From the NCBI GenBank assembly GCA_025267735.1, contig CM046304.1:23935381-23999380 (forward strand): a stretch of 64,000 nucleotides of DNA, written 5' to 3'. Below are positions 22,535 through 35,053 of the stretch, piece after piece; the first letter of the stretch is position 1, and every line of letters starts with the position of its first letter. Origin of the DNA: Mactra quadrangularis (lineage: Eukaryota; Mollusca; Bivalvia; Venerida; Mactridae). Both the position numbers and the translations under genes were made by a program. Under the pieces are notes generated by a model that was given only the letters and a program-made list of their open reading frames with translations, was not told the origin of the DNA and did not search any database.

Positions 22535-23060
22535 GTTATCTAGTTTTAATAAAAGTAATACTAAAGACAAATGAAGTTATCTTTTACTTTTGAGTCCATG
22601 AAGGTGTATACCTCTTCACTCCTATTCCTTACTTGTTTTTAATTCAATTGAATTTTAATCTGGAGTAACACCATAGAACATGTTATCAATTTGTTGTGAC
22701 TTTTACGCCATGGCATCATATTGTATATATGTTAAATCACGGCGATCAGTCCTCCCACTCACTGTTCCTGAAAAGTCTAAATCTCTGGATTACTACTGGG
22801 CGCAATTCAGTGACTGACAGCCGCCCGATACATGTATGATTTAGAATCGGTGCTAAGAGGGAGAATGTCCGTAGAAAAATTTTCATGACTAAGCTTCACG
22901 AAAGTGTTCCCGCCCGGGAATCGAACCTACGAACCCTCGATCAGTAGAATAATGTGCATGTAAAATGAAATATGAAACACAGTTGACTAGGATTGATAAA
23001 AAGGTAATGATAGATGTCGAAACAGTAACTTAGAACAAATAAATCGTTAAAAAATCCTTC
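22535..23060 (+). repeat. Dispersed repeat with antisense tRNA-like segment, copy A
   Basis: It is similar in the same orientation to 62660-63430. Shared words are AAAGACAAATGAAGTTAT, TTCAATTGAATTTT, TCTCTGGATTACTACT, GCAATTCAGTGACTGA and ATGTAAAATGAAATATGAAA. Read on the minus strand, 22892-22945 carries a B box GGTTCGATTCC within GATCGAGGGTTCGTAGG. That resembles a tRNA-derived head and is related to the plus-strand segment at 63478-63560. The interval 22146-22534 holds nothing I recognise. Confidence 0.65.
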
Positions 23061-23763
23061 CAACGGTGTTAGAACCAATTATTTGGTATGAATCAATGAT
23101 AAACCGAATAAAAGCAATGTGATGTTTAGTAGAAAAATAATACTCCGAATTGCTTACTTATGTTTGTCTCCACATTATTCGCCCTTTTTCTTTTTTAAAG
23201 ACATTTCTTGTTTACCATACCAACGGAAAATTAACACAAATAATACTGTTTCAATAACTAAAGGCACATGCAATACACTGTGGGGGATCACTCAATGCAA
23301 TGCGCACTGTGCTTCGATTCATTTGCGTTAGCCATTTCCAGAGGTGTGCTTTGAACCGCTGTTATGGGATGTAAACAAAGAGTTGAGCATATTTTTTCTT
23401 AATTTTCGAGACTTATATATATTCTTTTGAAATGTGGAAGCACTATTCGACCCGTAATTTGTTTAAGAAATGTTCTTAAAAGCAGTCTTTCGATTAACCT
23501 TGTAACAAAATATATTTCGCAGAAATTCTGCGACCAATCATCGTGGAAAATGCGGGTGTCCTACGTTTGGCTCGTTATTTCGCGTTTTACTCGATATTTA
23601 CATTAAAAATCTATCAGTGAAGTACAAAACATAGTTTCTCACCGCTCGTCACACTATTCATGCTTGTATTTTATTCTGGAAATGGTTTTTTTAGAATATA
23701 CGTTAAATTGTAGTCGGTGCTATATGTCATGAATTATTCAATTTCTTTCTATTTCAGATCATG

Positions 23764-23862
23764 AGTGGAATACCTCGACCTACTTTTGAATGCTTGACAT
23801 GTGGGAGAAAATATAACCAAAACAAGACTTGAGGCTCACGTGAAAAACGCATGATGACAAGT
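23764..23862 (+). pseudogene. Broken single C2H2 zinc-finger exon
   Basis: After a good acceptor (TTTCTTTCTATTTCAG), ATG at 23762-23764 starts MSGIPRPTFECLTCGRKYNQ, with C-x2-C of a C2H2 finger. The frame then meets TGA at about 23831. In the +1 frame the finger continues as RLEAHVKN, with its His. One frameshift therefore separates the two halves, so this is probably a decayed exon. Confidence 0.35.
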
Positions 23863-24211
23863 TAACACCGATAGGGTATCCATGATAATTCTGTACCGAA
23901 ACGTTGACCAAACTATCCAAAATATACTCCTTTAAAGTTGTACACTACATGGAAAAACATTTATGTGATGCATGTAACTTAGCGTTCAGTTAAAAAACTA
24001 AAATGCTCGATTCTTCTTTAAGGTCACGTTGCATTGAATGTGAAATAGATTTCACATTATAGACATATGTAACGACACAAACATAACTCTTGTTAAAAAG
24101 TGATAGAGCTGGTACCACATCAGAGTCCACTGAAATGCAATGATGAAACAATAAAGAATCATACCTATGTTTTTGATGAAGGAATGTTGTACTGCAGTTC
24201 TGTTTACATAC

Positions 24212-24361
24212 CGGATGACCCGCCATTTTCTTGTAAATATCTTGATGAGTTTCACGAACTTTTCTTTCCGTATATAGAGCTAAACGTTGTTCTATAAATT
24301 CAATTGCCGCATCGATCTTAGCATAGTTACGGTATTCTGGATTCCTTTTAATGTTATCCAT
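24212..24361 (-). CDS. Candidate first coding exon, unrecognised
   Basis: On the minus strand an ATG at 24361 begins MDNIKRNPEYRNYAKIDAAI and runs 50 codons with a charged, coding-like composition. It ends at a strong donor CATCCG/GTATGT (exon end 24212). The frame stays open past the donor but changes character, becoming Cys/His/Ser-rich without pattern. The next exon was not found between 23860 and 24100; the zinc-finger fragment nearby is on the opposite strand. Function unknown. Confidence 0.35.
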
Positions 24362-24379
24362 TTTAATTAAGCACAAAAA

Positions 24380-26930
24380 TTTGTCCTAAACGTCGTTTTT
24401 ATACCATAACCGTTTATTTAATGACCAAAGTCGTAAACCGTTATCAGTGTAAAACTTGCAAATTGCTATTATTTAGGGCACATCATATTCGATAAATATA
24501 TAACGTTACGTTAAAAACCAGTGCAAATGAGACAGTGTTATCTGCATATTTGATTAAAGGGACTCGCACGATTTTATTACGATTTCCTAAAAACCAACTC
24601 TGTGTATATACTAAAAAAGTATTAAAGGGTCAGAACTATAACGGCATATCACATCATGAAAATTAATCTGCGAGTAAATTGCATTTGATGACATGGCAAA
24701 CATTATCATAGACAATTGTTACCTTATTTCTCAGTTAGACTTTTGGAATTTCTTGACCAATCAGTGATATACTTGGATCTGGTGAAATCAAATTTTGTTC
24801 GGACAAACGCTTTTAAAATTTGCATTCTCCGATCAATTAAAATGTTTGTCTTATTTGATGTTTGCGTATTACGTATCACATCCCACTTGCGGAAGATAAG
24901 ACTGATCATGCGAAATTTTCAGTTGTTACCTCGATATTGATTTTTGTCTCACTTGAAAGTGTGCCAATATCAATATTTTCGTCAAAGCTAAAATCCATTC
25001 TGCATTGGCCATGGTTTTTCATTTTCTCAAACATGTTATAAGATTTATTTTATCTTTTTATATCCTAAATTTGAGTAGTACACTATTGACATAAGGTGTA
25101 TATTATGAGATTTAAACTTACGTGTATCTGAATATTGATAAAAATATCACAAACGTTTTACATATCGATGGTTAATCGCGAAACAGTCGTATTTTAATAT
25201 TAAGCATGAGTTACAATCGTTTTGCGCTTAATCCGCAATATATGTACAGGCGATAATAATGATAAATAAGATATATAAGGACAAGACTAGGTAATGTGCA
25301 TTAAGGTACTATTAAATTACAGGCAAAAATCACTTACTCCTTTCCTGATTTTGCATTCTATTATGATTTGTGTGGTTGCAAATGATACATTACATGGCAA
25401 AAATCTATATACACTGTACATTCTCTGGATAGTTGAGATGTTTGCTTGCTAGACCCATATATTACATGTAGCTTAAATTAGATCTTGTCTAGCTTAAAAA
25501 CTGTATTACTGTATGGGCTCTGTGTCATCTGGAATTAACTTCCATGAAACCAGGTCTGGAAGCCATTCTATGATAGTCAAAATTATTCTGATCGCTCCGA
25601 GTCTAGAGAATCTGACCATATCCCAGCACCACTGGCATCAGAAAGCAGACTGAAATTTATTTTAAGTAAGATGATGATGATGATGATACTGGTGAATCAG
25701 AAAAAAATGTTGTGTATGGTGAAGTCAGGAATTGCGTCACATTAGTCTTTACTAAGTGAGTACAACTTGACAAATGTGAACACTGGACACATTTGAAATA
25801 TTGCACCAATAATGTTGTTGTTAGAAGACGTGATCAATTTTGGAACGATGTCTAAACATCGTTCCAATGTAAACAAGAAAGTATAACTTTTTTCACGCAA
25901 GTAATTTTCAACAAAAACAAAGAGGAGTAATTCTTGCATGACACCTCATTAACATTTCATACATATGATTACCCCGGCTTGTGTTGTTTTTTAAAATTCG
26001 TTCACAAAAGTATTTTGTCTAGCTATGCGAATTTCGCTCGATGACGCTTTTAAATATTTCATAACCCGCATACTCTCTCAACAATAGACTCCGCCTTCAA
26101 TATCTTGTTGTCTACGACGAACCGTGTCGATTTGATGATAAGATAAATTGATAAATTGAGGAACAGCGTTTAAATTTTAAACATTAAGGAATTTTAAATA
26201 ATTAACATTATAATATCGGAGTTGTAAAAGACTGAGTTGTGTAAAACCATAATGTTAATATAACACATTATTATTGGTAAGCAAATGTTGACATAGTTTC
26301 TCCACGATCAAAATCACTTATTTACTTACTCTGTTTGCGAAAGTAAACAACTTGTACGTCAAGAGTAAAACTCCGCCCATCAAAAATATTTAATCAAGTA
26401 AAAACAGGTCGCGTTCTCGTATCGTTTTGTAACTCAAATTCAGCTCCTATGTGCCACGTTTTGTTTGTTCTTGAATCGCAGTTGGCCGACTTTTTTTCGA
26501 AACCTATGAAAATGCAACGTCGTCTGTTTATAAAGTCAATGCGTGTATGCACTGATTAGATATGAAAGTAAACAGTTGTTAACTACATAACTTTTTTCAG
26601 AGACGCAAAATCATAATTCTTATATTATTGCAGAATGCTCGAATTATTAAACAATCGGCTTATCACAATTTTATTTCACGGCATCTCAACGCCGTGATAT
26701 TGTGGTGGGTAGATTTTGATAGCAATGGGCAAAAGTCACGTGACATAAATCCTTTCGATTTCCAATGCCGACAAATTTTATTTTTTTAATGCAGTCATAG
26801 TACAGCCCATTTCCGTTAGAAGTTACATAGAAAAGGCATTTTTGAGGAGAACCATATAAACAATATTTCTATCAACAATGTGTAGCAGAGGTATAATACG
26901 GCACTTGTACTACCTTGCCTTCAAGCTAGC
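24380..26930. other. Long stretch without a supported gene
   Basis: Frames on both strands at 24716-24940 overlap each other and neither shows a motif. A short (GAT)n run lies at about 25671-25688. The minus-strand frame at 25742-25939 is not convincing. Otherwise nothing recognisable. Confidence 0.3.
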
Positions 26931-26934
26931 TTTT

Positions 26935-27005
26935 ATGGCGACGTGGTAGAGTGTCCGCTTACGACTCAAGAGGTCGTGGGTTCGAATCCTAGTTTGGACC
27001 ATGGA
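26935..27005 (+). mobile_element. tRNA-like sequence upstream of a retroelement PBS
   Basis: ATGGCGACGTGGTAGAGTGT resembles the 5' half with A box, and GTGGGTTCGAATCCTAG contains a perfect B box, about 35 bases apart. The spacing is close to a real tRNA, but the acceptor stem does not pair cleanly. It is followed 19 bases later by a primer-binding-site motif, so it may belong to an LTR-type or SINE-type element. Confidence 0.4.
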
Positions 27006-27023
27006 TTTTTACCGGGTTACATT

Positions 27024-27041
27024 TGGCGCCCAACGTGGGGC
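27024..27041 (+). promoter_or_regulatory. Primer-binding-site motif of tRNA-Lys type
   Basis: TGGCGCCCAACGTGGGGC is, from memory, a PBS complementary to the 3' end of a tRNA-Lys and is used by several LTR retroelements. It follows GGGTTACAT, that is, a CA that could close an LTR. No gag or pol and no second LTR copy was found downstream, so only a remnant or miniature element is likely. Confidence 0.45.
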
Positions 27042-28024
27042 AACGCACGAAAAATCAGCGTTTTACATCATCACATTTCCGCAAATCCTTTCGACCAACA
27101 TGAGGAGGGGTGGGTATAATTTGCGGACCAGCGGACCAGTTTAGTATACGGATTCAGTTTAACAAATATGCGTATTATAATGTGTGTATAGTAGATATTT
27201 AGCTGAGATTTACCAATAGTTTATTTGAAAAGATCAGATTGATAGTTTTTGGAAATTACTCAATGTAAATATATAAATACCAATATCGAAATTATTGTTT
27301 AGAAATTAGTTTGCAGTTTTTATACTATAAAAAGAATCTACTTGCTTCATTACATATTGTTGTAAATATTGTATATTTCAACTCTTTGAGCTTTTGTCAT
27401 TTAAAAACAAATTTGATAGGATTCAAATGTAATATTTTAATAATATACCTGTTTGTCCTTTTCAGCGGACTGTGGAAATAAAGAAGCCAAATCGTGTAAC
27501 ATTGACTTTTAATTCTTACTTTTACTGAGTTCTATTGACAATCTTTTCAAACTGTGATTAAGTGTAGCGGAACAGATAATTTTAAGAGAGTAAGAGTTAC
27601 GGACCATGTTGTAGATGGAGCAGATGTTAGATTATTTTTGCGGACTTTTTAATTATGAAGAGCTTCGTACTATATTGACTGACAATTGACCTGAGGTATC
27701 ACTGCAGCCGAACAGGTAATTTTAAGACAGTTAAAATGACGGACATTTACACCTAGGTGAAAAGCTCGCCAGTTTTTAGTTTGTTTGTATGGGTTATGTT
27801 TTCTCGCGTTCGAGTAATTTTTTTCACTAGTGAAAATGTCTTTTGAACCATATATTTCTAATTTTCTATAATTGCTGGCATGTTATTTTTTTTAAATATG
27901 ATTTTTATTCAAAATAGCTTGCCTTTTGTATTCAGGCGCATCTTTTCGGAATTGAGATACATGTTAAATCCTTTCGTGTATCCGGCAACAAGATTCTTCC
28001 ATATCAAGTAAATGTATGACTACT
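27042..28024. other. Non-coding stretch with a short imperfect duplication
   Basis: Two related segments lie near 27562-27615 and 27705-27750. Both have the form TGCAGC/TGTAGC-GAACAG.TAATTTTAAGA, then GT.A.A.TTACGGAC. No gene seen. Confidence 0.35.
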
Positions 28025-29350
28025 CTCCAATGCACCGGTTCGAAAGATTCACTCGTTGACTTTCTACCTCTGCTAAAATACTACGTGCAAACTGATATTT
28101 CTATTTTAGGCAGAGACACCCACATGTAAATTGCATGACTGTCTCGTGAGTAAATAAAATAAATGCAACAAATGTTCACGCCTATAATATCAAAATGTCG
28201 ATATTCAAAGATGTTTGACAGTTTTGCATTAGATAACGGAAAATTTAAAAAAAAAGAAAGTAACCATTGATTTTTTTTAAAACGTGCATCTCTGATCTGT
28301 CACCTATAAACATAGAGCAACTTATTGCACAAAGTGTAGCCACGATATATGACGTAAAACGAGGTCGCATTCGTCACTAGTATGATAATATTACATAAGG
28401 CGTTGTTTACACGCTCAACCAATACAAATGCGTATAAAGTTTCCAGCTATATTGGAATTTGGTAAACTTTCATTGGCCTTTTAAAGGTTCATAGTAAAGG
28501 TCAATACCATTATCACCGGTCGTTTGGACCAGCGATATAGACAATTGTCAAGATTTGAGCATTTTGTAGTCAACACCGGTTGCCTAAAGACAATCAAAAT
28601 GATGCATTTGAGGTCACATTAAGAAAAAAATGGACATCGAAAAGTCAAATTAGGGGTGCTTAATGAGATCGTCGAAGCCATGTTTTGCTGGGTTACTTGC
28701 TTGAATTTTTTACCGAAAATACAATATACCTATATTAATACATACACGTGTGCCAGTAAATATAAGACCAAGAAAAAATGCTTAACTATATTTAACATGT
28801 TTTATTCTTGCTAAAACTCGCATTTGTTGAAAAATTGCATACCTAACTTCCCTACTTGGGGGCGAATCTAAATCAATGGTTTTACATAGGGCGCGCTAAT
28901 TTCTGGTATTCTATAAATAGACTCACTGGTTTTACATATCTTTACCTGCCCCGTGTTTAGTAAATACTGTTAGCTAACGTTAAGGATACGTGAGAACTCA
29001 GCCTGAAGCCAACTCAACCTGTGCAATACTCAACACTAAGTTGGAACAACTCAACCCGTTAGTATGATATTGAGTTGTCTCGGATTGAGCTGTCAATTTG
29101 TTAAGTTGTTCCGATTCTACCGTTACGGAATGTTCAAGATAACTGAACACGCTGCAAGACACGCTAATTATTGTATTCTATTATGAATATACTTGAGACG
29201 GTATAATACGCTAGCGCATATTGCTTGGATGTTTTTAATCTATGTAGTATACACGGCTGAACGGTGGTTCAAGTATTTTTGGTAATGCTTCAACACGTTT
29301 TAAAGCAGCGAGTGAGTTTGTGTTTACTGAGCTGCGCGGGGAGCGTAAGG
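28025..29350 (+). repeat. Dispersed repeat (inverted partner of 15229-15965) split by an insertion
   Basis: 28025-28508 matches the minus strand of the 15-kb copy and stops after AGTAAAGGTCAATACC. The match resumes near 29291 at TTTTAAAGCAGCGAGTGAG...ACTGAGCTGCGCGGGGA. The approximately 780 bases between are absent from the other copy and so look like an insertion. Within them, 28535-28640 matches 44700-44810 (CAAGATTTGAGCATTTTGTA, ACACCGGTTGCCT, ATTTGAGGTCACATTA). Confidence 0.65.
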
Positions 29351-31955
29351 AATTACCTAAGAAAAGGGCTTTACCCAAGTATACGATAAATATCAAAAAC
29401 TCAATATCGATCAATGACAGTTATGCTTTTGTATTATTCAAAATCCTAGCCTGCAAATCGGTTGATATCTGTTACTCACTGTTGCTGCCAAAATAATTTG
29501 TTAGGATCTTTTTAACTTTTTCTTTATTTGTCACTTTCCGACGTGCACTTAATCCAGGCTGTAACAATCTAGACAGGGATTGGCAGTACATTGTATAAGG
29601 AGATAAACTATTTTGTATAGCAAATCAACATCTTACTGCTTCTGGACAGCTCTGTATGGGCTTATCAGTGGACGAACCTTCTAATGATTATTATGACACA
29701 TCTTTACGTCTTAAACCGGTTACGTCATGTTTTGTTCTTTGGAAGTAGCTGTTGCGGTTAAAAGGCCTCTTTTTTGTACTTTGTTTTTCATTTTGCCCGG
29801 AGACCAACGATCGCCTCTTAATATACAGATCACTTTTGGGAACTATAAGTCACACGGATTGGTAAGAACAGATCCGCAATGTAGGGTGCACTTGACTGAA
29901 CAAAAGCGATAAGTTATGTAAATAGCTTCTGTTCTGAAAGACTATATGTTTCTATTTTGCCGATCTTTTTAAGCGTCATGCAAATATGAATTACTGGAAA
30001 TTAATCCAACTGAAACCAAACATCCTGTCGGCATAAAGATGGTGTCAAGATCCAGATCATTCTCGTACTGCAAGGTTATCAAGATTCTCGATCTAACTTA
30101 TATCGAGAATCTTACTAGGCTCTGGGAACGAGAATGCTAGATTTGGACAAGAAAGCGTTTTATAACAAGTAACCTTTTTATTACTAAAAAGCCCTTAACA
30201 TGACAATTCAATATAATGCTTTTTTTAGGTTACCTTTAAATTATACTTAATCATTCTTTTTGTTTGCCGTGACTATCCCTTTGCTGCATTTTGCAGCAAT
30301 TTTTTACTTGTCAGCTATATAATTTTGTTAGAATGATCCTTAATTGAAAAATTTTGACATTTTTCATAATTGAATTAATACTCATCAATATTTTTTGTTT
30401 GTTAAACTTTGCATACACCAATGTCAGTTTTGCGATGTTACAATATGCAACATTTTATGACTGAAAAGTTGCCTGATATCAGTCTCAATTTTTAGATAAT
30501 TTCTATCGAGTAATAGGTACTCGAGAACTCAAAGTTAGACCATTGTGTGAGGTTTAACCCGATATATCTGCCATGGAATATCTTGATACATGAAGGTAAA
30601 GGTTTTTTCTTAAAAATAAGTTTCAATCAAATTCAATGTTTGTTGTAAATTCTTGCGGAATAAAACATGTGATTAAATAATTTGCAAAAAGCCTGTGACG
30701 TTGCGTCCAATACTGGCGCCAATTTGCGTAACGTCAAAAGTAACGTTTCATAAAGAATAGTTTGTATTTAATACGCCATTGTCAGCATTCAATATCATAG
30801 TAATACCTTTAATTAATTTGCTATAGTGATACAAAATGAAATTTTATTGTTTTGTGAATCTTTTTACGTACTAATTTCAAATTCATAAAAACCTAATGTG
30901 TCATTTCCCGTATTCTAAGATATGTACCTCTAAGTTTTTTTACCAAATATCAATGTAAATACATGTGTCCTCCAGTTTCATGCTAGTTATAATGTTTGGC
31001 AATATTTTAATTGCAATTTTATTTGTTTTAGACTTTGTTTGCCTTTTCCTTTGCAATCTTATCTTTTGTCGATTTGAACTGCACATTTCTATGCATAATT
31101 TTTAGTTATATGATCCAAACAGAAAATAATGCAGCGTTTCATTATGGTTAGACATTTTAAAGTGTTGATTATTCTAAGTAATTTTACCAATATCATATTG
31201 ATATTGTATTTTGTTATACGTTATAGTTTGAACTTTTTGATGATTGATATGAAATTTCGCTATCTTGTTTAATTCTGTGATCAATGATCTTTAAAATATC
31301 TGAGTCAAGTCTATTTTCGGCATTTTGTGGGTGCGTTGAATCGTGGCTAGACATTTTTAAACTTGGCTAATGCCGCTTTCCGTTTGCTTAATTATTTTCA
31401 TTTTAAAATGTATCTAGGATTAAAGAAATGAATTTTTTAAAAATACTAAAAAATCATTATGTCAATTTAATTATTGCACCACATATATCGAAGTTGTAAA
31501 CGAGGTAATTTGTAAAATTAAAATCTTACCTTTTCAACAAACATATATTTTCTGATAATTTTGCGTAAAGCTATGTTTATATTTTGATATAACTTTATTT
31601 ATGTATAAGATAGTTCAGTAATTTTCAGTTCAGCGAAATTTACTTGTTTCTGTTACGTCTTGCTGGCATATTTTCCGACGTTCAGTCGGGTTTACACTCG
31701 AATATTTTGACGTATGTGTGTAAAATACTGTACATAATATAATTTTCTGAAGGTAAGAATTATTTAAATTTACTGATGTAAAATTTATCAAAATGCGATA
31801 AAAAATGTAGAAGTAGTTGAATATTTTGAGTCCTAGGGCTTGGTATTTTCAAATTAACGCCAGTATTGAGCGCAACGTCTTTACATTGACTTTTTTTCAA
31901 GCCATTATTGAATTCAAATGTGAATTTTTTGCTTGACTTTTCGAAGAAAATGAGA
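29351..31955. other. Long stretch without a supported gene
   Basis: AT-rich sequence. The frame at 29727-29912 has no motif. A local inverted pair near 30090-30135 (GATTCTCGAT / ATCGAGAATC) could form a small hairpin. Nothing else recognised. Confidence 0.3.
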
Positions 31956-31959
31956 GCTT

Positions 31960-33910
31960 ATGTAATCACTTTTGCAAATTTTATAAACTTATTTGTCGGT
32001 ACTTTATCTTCACGGCTTCTCAGGACGAACCTGAGGATGAATTATCTTAAGTTTGACTTTAGATTATTTTTTTTTAGTTATTGCCCTTTTATACTTAAAA
32101 ATTGCATTTTCAATACTGATTAAGATATGTAACTTAAAGTGTGTATACTTATTTGTCGGTACAATATTTACACCACTGTTAAGGGACGTAACTGTTGATG
32201 AATAATTTTTGGAGTTATGCCCCTTTATACTCTAACATTAAATACTAGAATTTGTTTGAATGTAAAATATTTACTACTTATAAATGTTTTTTGAATGAAA
32301 GTTGGTATGCTTAATTCATCGGTTCTTAATCTATAGGACTGTAAAGGGGCATAACACTGGATGAATTACTTTCGGAGTAATGCATGCCCCTTTATACTTT
32401 AATATTTAAGGTTAAAGTTTGTTCAAAGTGAATATATTTAGTTTGATTAAAAGTTGGCATGCTTATTCAGCAGTACGTCATTTACTCGCCTCAAAGGGTA
32501 TGAAACTCTTGACTATATTTGTAGAGTTGTGGCCTTTTTCAACTATTTAATCAAGGTAAAAGTACTTAGGAGTGAAATATTTGTACTACTCATCAAGATA
32601 TTTACATGAGAGTTGTTAACCCGGGTCGATAGCGCAGTTGGTAGCGCGCCGGGATTAGGAATTTCGTGTCCCGGAGGGGATACGGATTCGAATCCCCTCA
32701 GGGAGGTTTACCTTTCCATAAAAATTTGACAAAAATGTTGATTTTCTTCCATTTATCAATTAATATTGAAAAGCTTCCGGTCTTGTGGAAGGGTATGTGA
32801 GTACTGGTTATAACAAGGGTCCTGGAAAGCTAGGTTAGGTGTGCTGAACTCCGTGAAATGACCTAAATTGAAATAATTTAAGTTGTTAATAAAATATATT
32901 TAAATGCAAGTCGATATGCTTATCCATTGATACTACGTCTACACAACTATGAAGGGGCGTTACTATGGATGTAAATTTTGAAGTTATGTCCCTTTTATAT
33001 TTTACAAATATAAATAGTTAATTATTGTTTGACTGATTTATTAATTAGAAAAAATGTTCTGTCTTGAAAGCACTTTTGTTTAAAGACAAACCTTGCCTTA
33101 AACTAAACAAACGAAAATTCGAGCGCGCTGTCATTGGACTGCCCTTGTTTATGTAATACCCCTTTATATCTAATTTAACATTAACACTTGTTCAAATGAA
33201 ATATATTTAGTAGTTATGAATATATTTAAATGAAAATTTGTATGCTTAGTCATCAGATCTTCATCTTACAGACTTTAAAGGGACATACAATGTAACTCGG
33301 GGTGAATTACTTTCGGAGTTATGTCCCTTTATACTTATTATAAACAAGGTTTTTTTTAACTTAATATTTGCAGTACTACTAAAAGTTATTAATCAGCACG
33401 TCATCTTCACGACTAGAAAGGGAATAACTCTTGATGTATTATTTTAGGAGTTATGTCCCCTTTCAACATTTTAGTTATGATTTTACAACTATGAATAGAA
33501 AAGAAATTGAATACTCATTAAGATATTTTAATTAAATGCGGTATGTTTATTCATTGCTACTACGTCTTCACAACTATCGCGGGAAAATACTGTTGATGAT
33601 TTTTTTGTGGAAGTATGTCCCATTTTTTAATGTTAAAATTTGTTCTATTGAAATATTTTTGTACTGAATTAAGATATCTAAATGAAAATAGGTATACTTA
33701 TTCATTGGTGATACGTCTTCTTAGATATAAAGAGGCCTTACTATGTGAGTATTTTATTGATGTAATGCCGCTGTTATATCTACATGAATTGGTAATTATT
33801 GTCTGACTGATTTATTTCCTTTGAAAAAATAATTCAATCGTTGCCATGAGCGAAACACTTGAAGAGTCTAGCGCGCTGTACTTGGTTGCCCTTCGTAAAT
33901 TCTATTAATT
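31960..33910 (+). repeat. Degenerate tandem array, about 150-180-bp unit
   Basis: Repeating landmarks are AAATGAAAGTTGGTATGCTTA, TTCAT(C/T)(A/G)GTAC.TC(A/T)TC, ACAACTAT.AAGGG, then GATGAATTA-TTTGGAGTTATG-CCCTTTATACTT. They recur with much divergence and indels to about 33780. A longer-range pair (33010-33150 and 33790-33905), both with AATTATTGT(T/C)TGACTGATTTAT and GCGCGCTGT, suggests higher-order duplication. Reading frames here are accidental. An inverted relative is at 55215-56925. Confidence 0.7.
32622..32860 (+). mobile_element. tRNA-derived SINE, copy 3 (best preserved)
   Basis: The head GGGTCGATAGCGCAGTTGGT-AGCGCG and the B box GGATTCGAATCCCC are intact. The body carries AAAATTTGACAAAAATG, TTCTTCCATTTATCAA, GAAAAGCTTCCGGTCTTGTG, then GTGAGTACTGGTTATAAC and GGGTCCTGGAAAGCTAGGTTAGGTG. 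It is inserted into the tandem array around it. It is the reference copy for those at 12601, 17361 and 47740/50482. Confidence 0.9.
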
Positions 33911-34439
33911 TATAAAAATTATTTAATAGATAATATTGCTGTACAATTTCGATATTTTGACATGATTGTATTTTTTATTGAAAAATAAGTTCAGGTCGTC
34001 GTTCCTCCAGCACTCCTGTGTATTAATTTGTAAACATTGCACTCTAGAGGAATGAATATGTAACTGTTTAATATGTAAATGAATTTGTTGTTGTTGTTAT
34101 CTTACCTGGTGATGAATGTTAATCATGGCTGTAAATTTATTCTTTGAAAGAATGAAAATCAAAGAAAAACTGACAAGTTTTATTCTATGTTAGTGTATTG
34201 GTTGTTATCTTTAAAGGTTTCGTACTGCTTATACAATCGTTGTACAGGGTTCTCGAAGTGAATATGAGCGGCGTCATGGAAATAATAATTTTCGATTTTT
34301 GTGTTTTTGCATTTTCACACAGGAAAAGGTTCGTAGTTTTTGAAGTCGAAAACCGCTTTCGGAAATACAGCTTACTTTTGACGCTATAGTAATCTAAAGT
34401 ACCCATGGTATTCCTCAGAATAATGTCAAAATGAATATG
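33911..34439. other. No gene seen
   Basis: Non-coding. Overlapping frames on both strands at 34185-34406 show no motif; a (TTG)n run of five lies near 34088. Confidence 0.3.
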
Positions 34440-35053
34440 TATAGGTTATTAAACAGGGCAAGTGTGCCTTAAGGAAGATATCGGCACACTTGCTTAGGTA
34501 TTGGCCCGAGGGCCAATGCCGGTGAAAGTGTGCCGATATCGACTTAAGGCACACTTGCCCTGTTTCATTACCTTTTTATTGCATATGTTGACCAATGCAT
34601 GTAACGATGATTTTTCTACAACAAAAATACATTTTTCTCGACGTACCGCGCTATTTTGCACGTTGACGTTACGTCACATGTATTGTTTTGTTTATTCAAC
34701 GTCGAAACGTCGGAATCTTATGAACGCTTGTTACAAACGTAAGTCTTGATAAATTGTTGATTATCTTATCAATTTTCACTATGAAAAAAAACACACGTCG
34801 TAAAACTGAATATATAGCTTCTTGTTGCTAATTACGTACGAATTTCACGTGCGGAAAGTCTGCAGTTGTTGGACTGCAGGTGCGTAATGACCGGAAGTTG
34901 CCTCAATATCGATTTTTGGCACACTAGGAAGTGGGCCAAATATCGATATTTTGGCACACTTGCTCAATACCGGAATGTATTGCCCACATTGAGGCTATAT
35001 TGGCGCACTTCCACGTCGATTTTGTTACTATTTATAGTAACATATGCAATAAG
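34440..35053 (+). repeat. Hairpin-plus-MITE unit, tandem copy 1
   Basis: The unit starts TATAGGTTATT. Bases 34451-34565 form a long near-perfect hairpin beginning AAACAGGGCAAGTGTGCC and ending with its inverse, with a second inner palindrome ATTGGCCcgagGGCCAAT. After it, TTATTGCATATGTT (about 34577) and its inverse AACATATGCAATAA (about 35038-35051) bracket a MITE-like body of about 475 bp rich in ATCGATATT and GGCACACTTGC words. Open frames inside are repeated in the second copy but look accidental. Confidence 0.85.

Noticed and set aside
32622..32710. Functional tRNA gene
   Set aside because: It has A and B boxes, but the spacing is too long, the stems do not pair, and a shared SINE body follows it in four copies.
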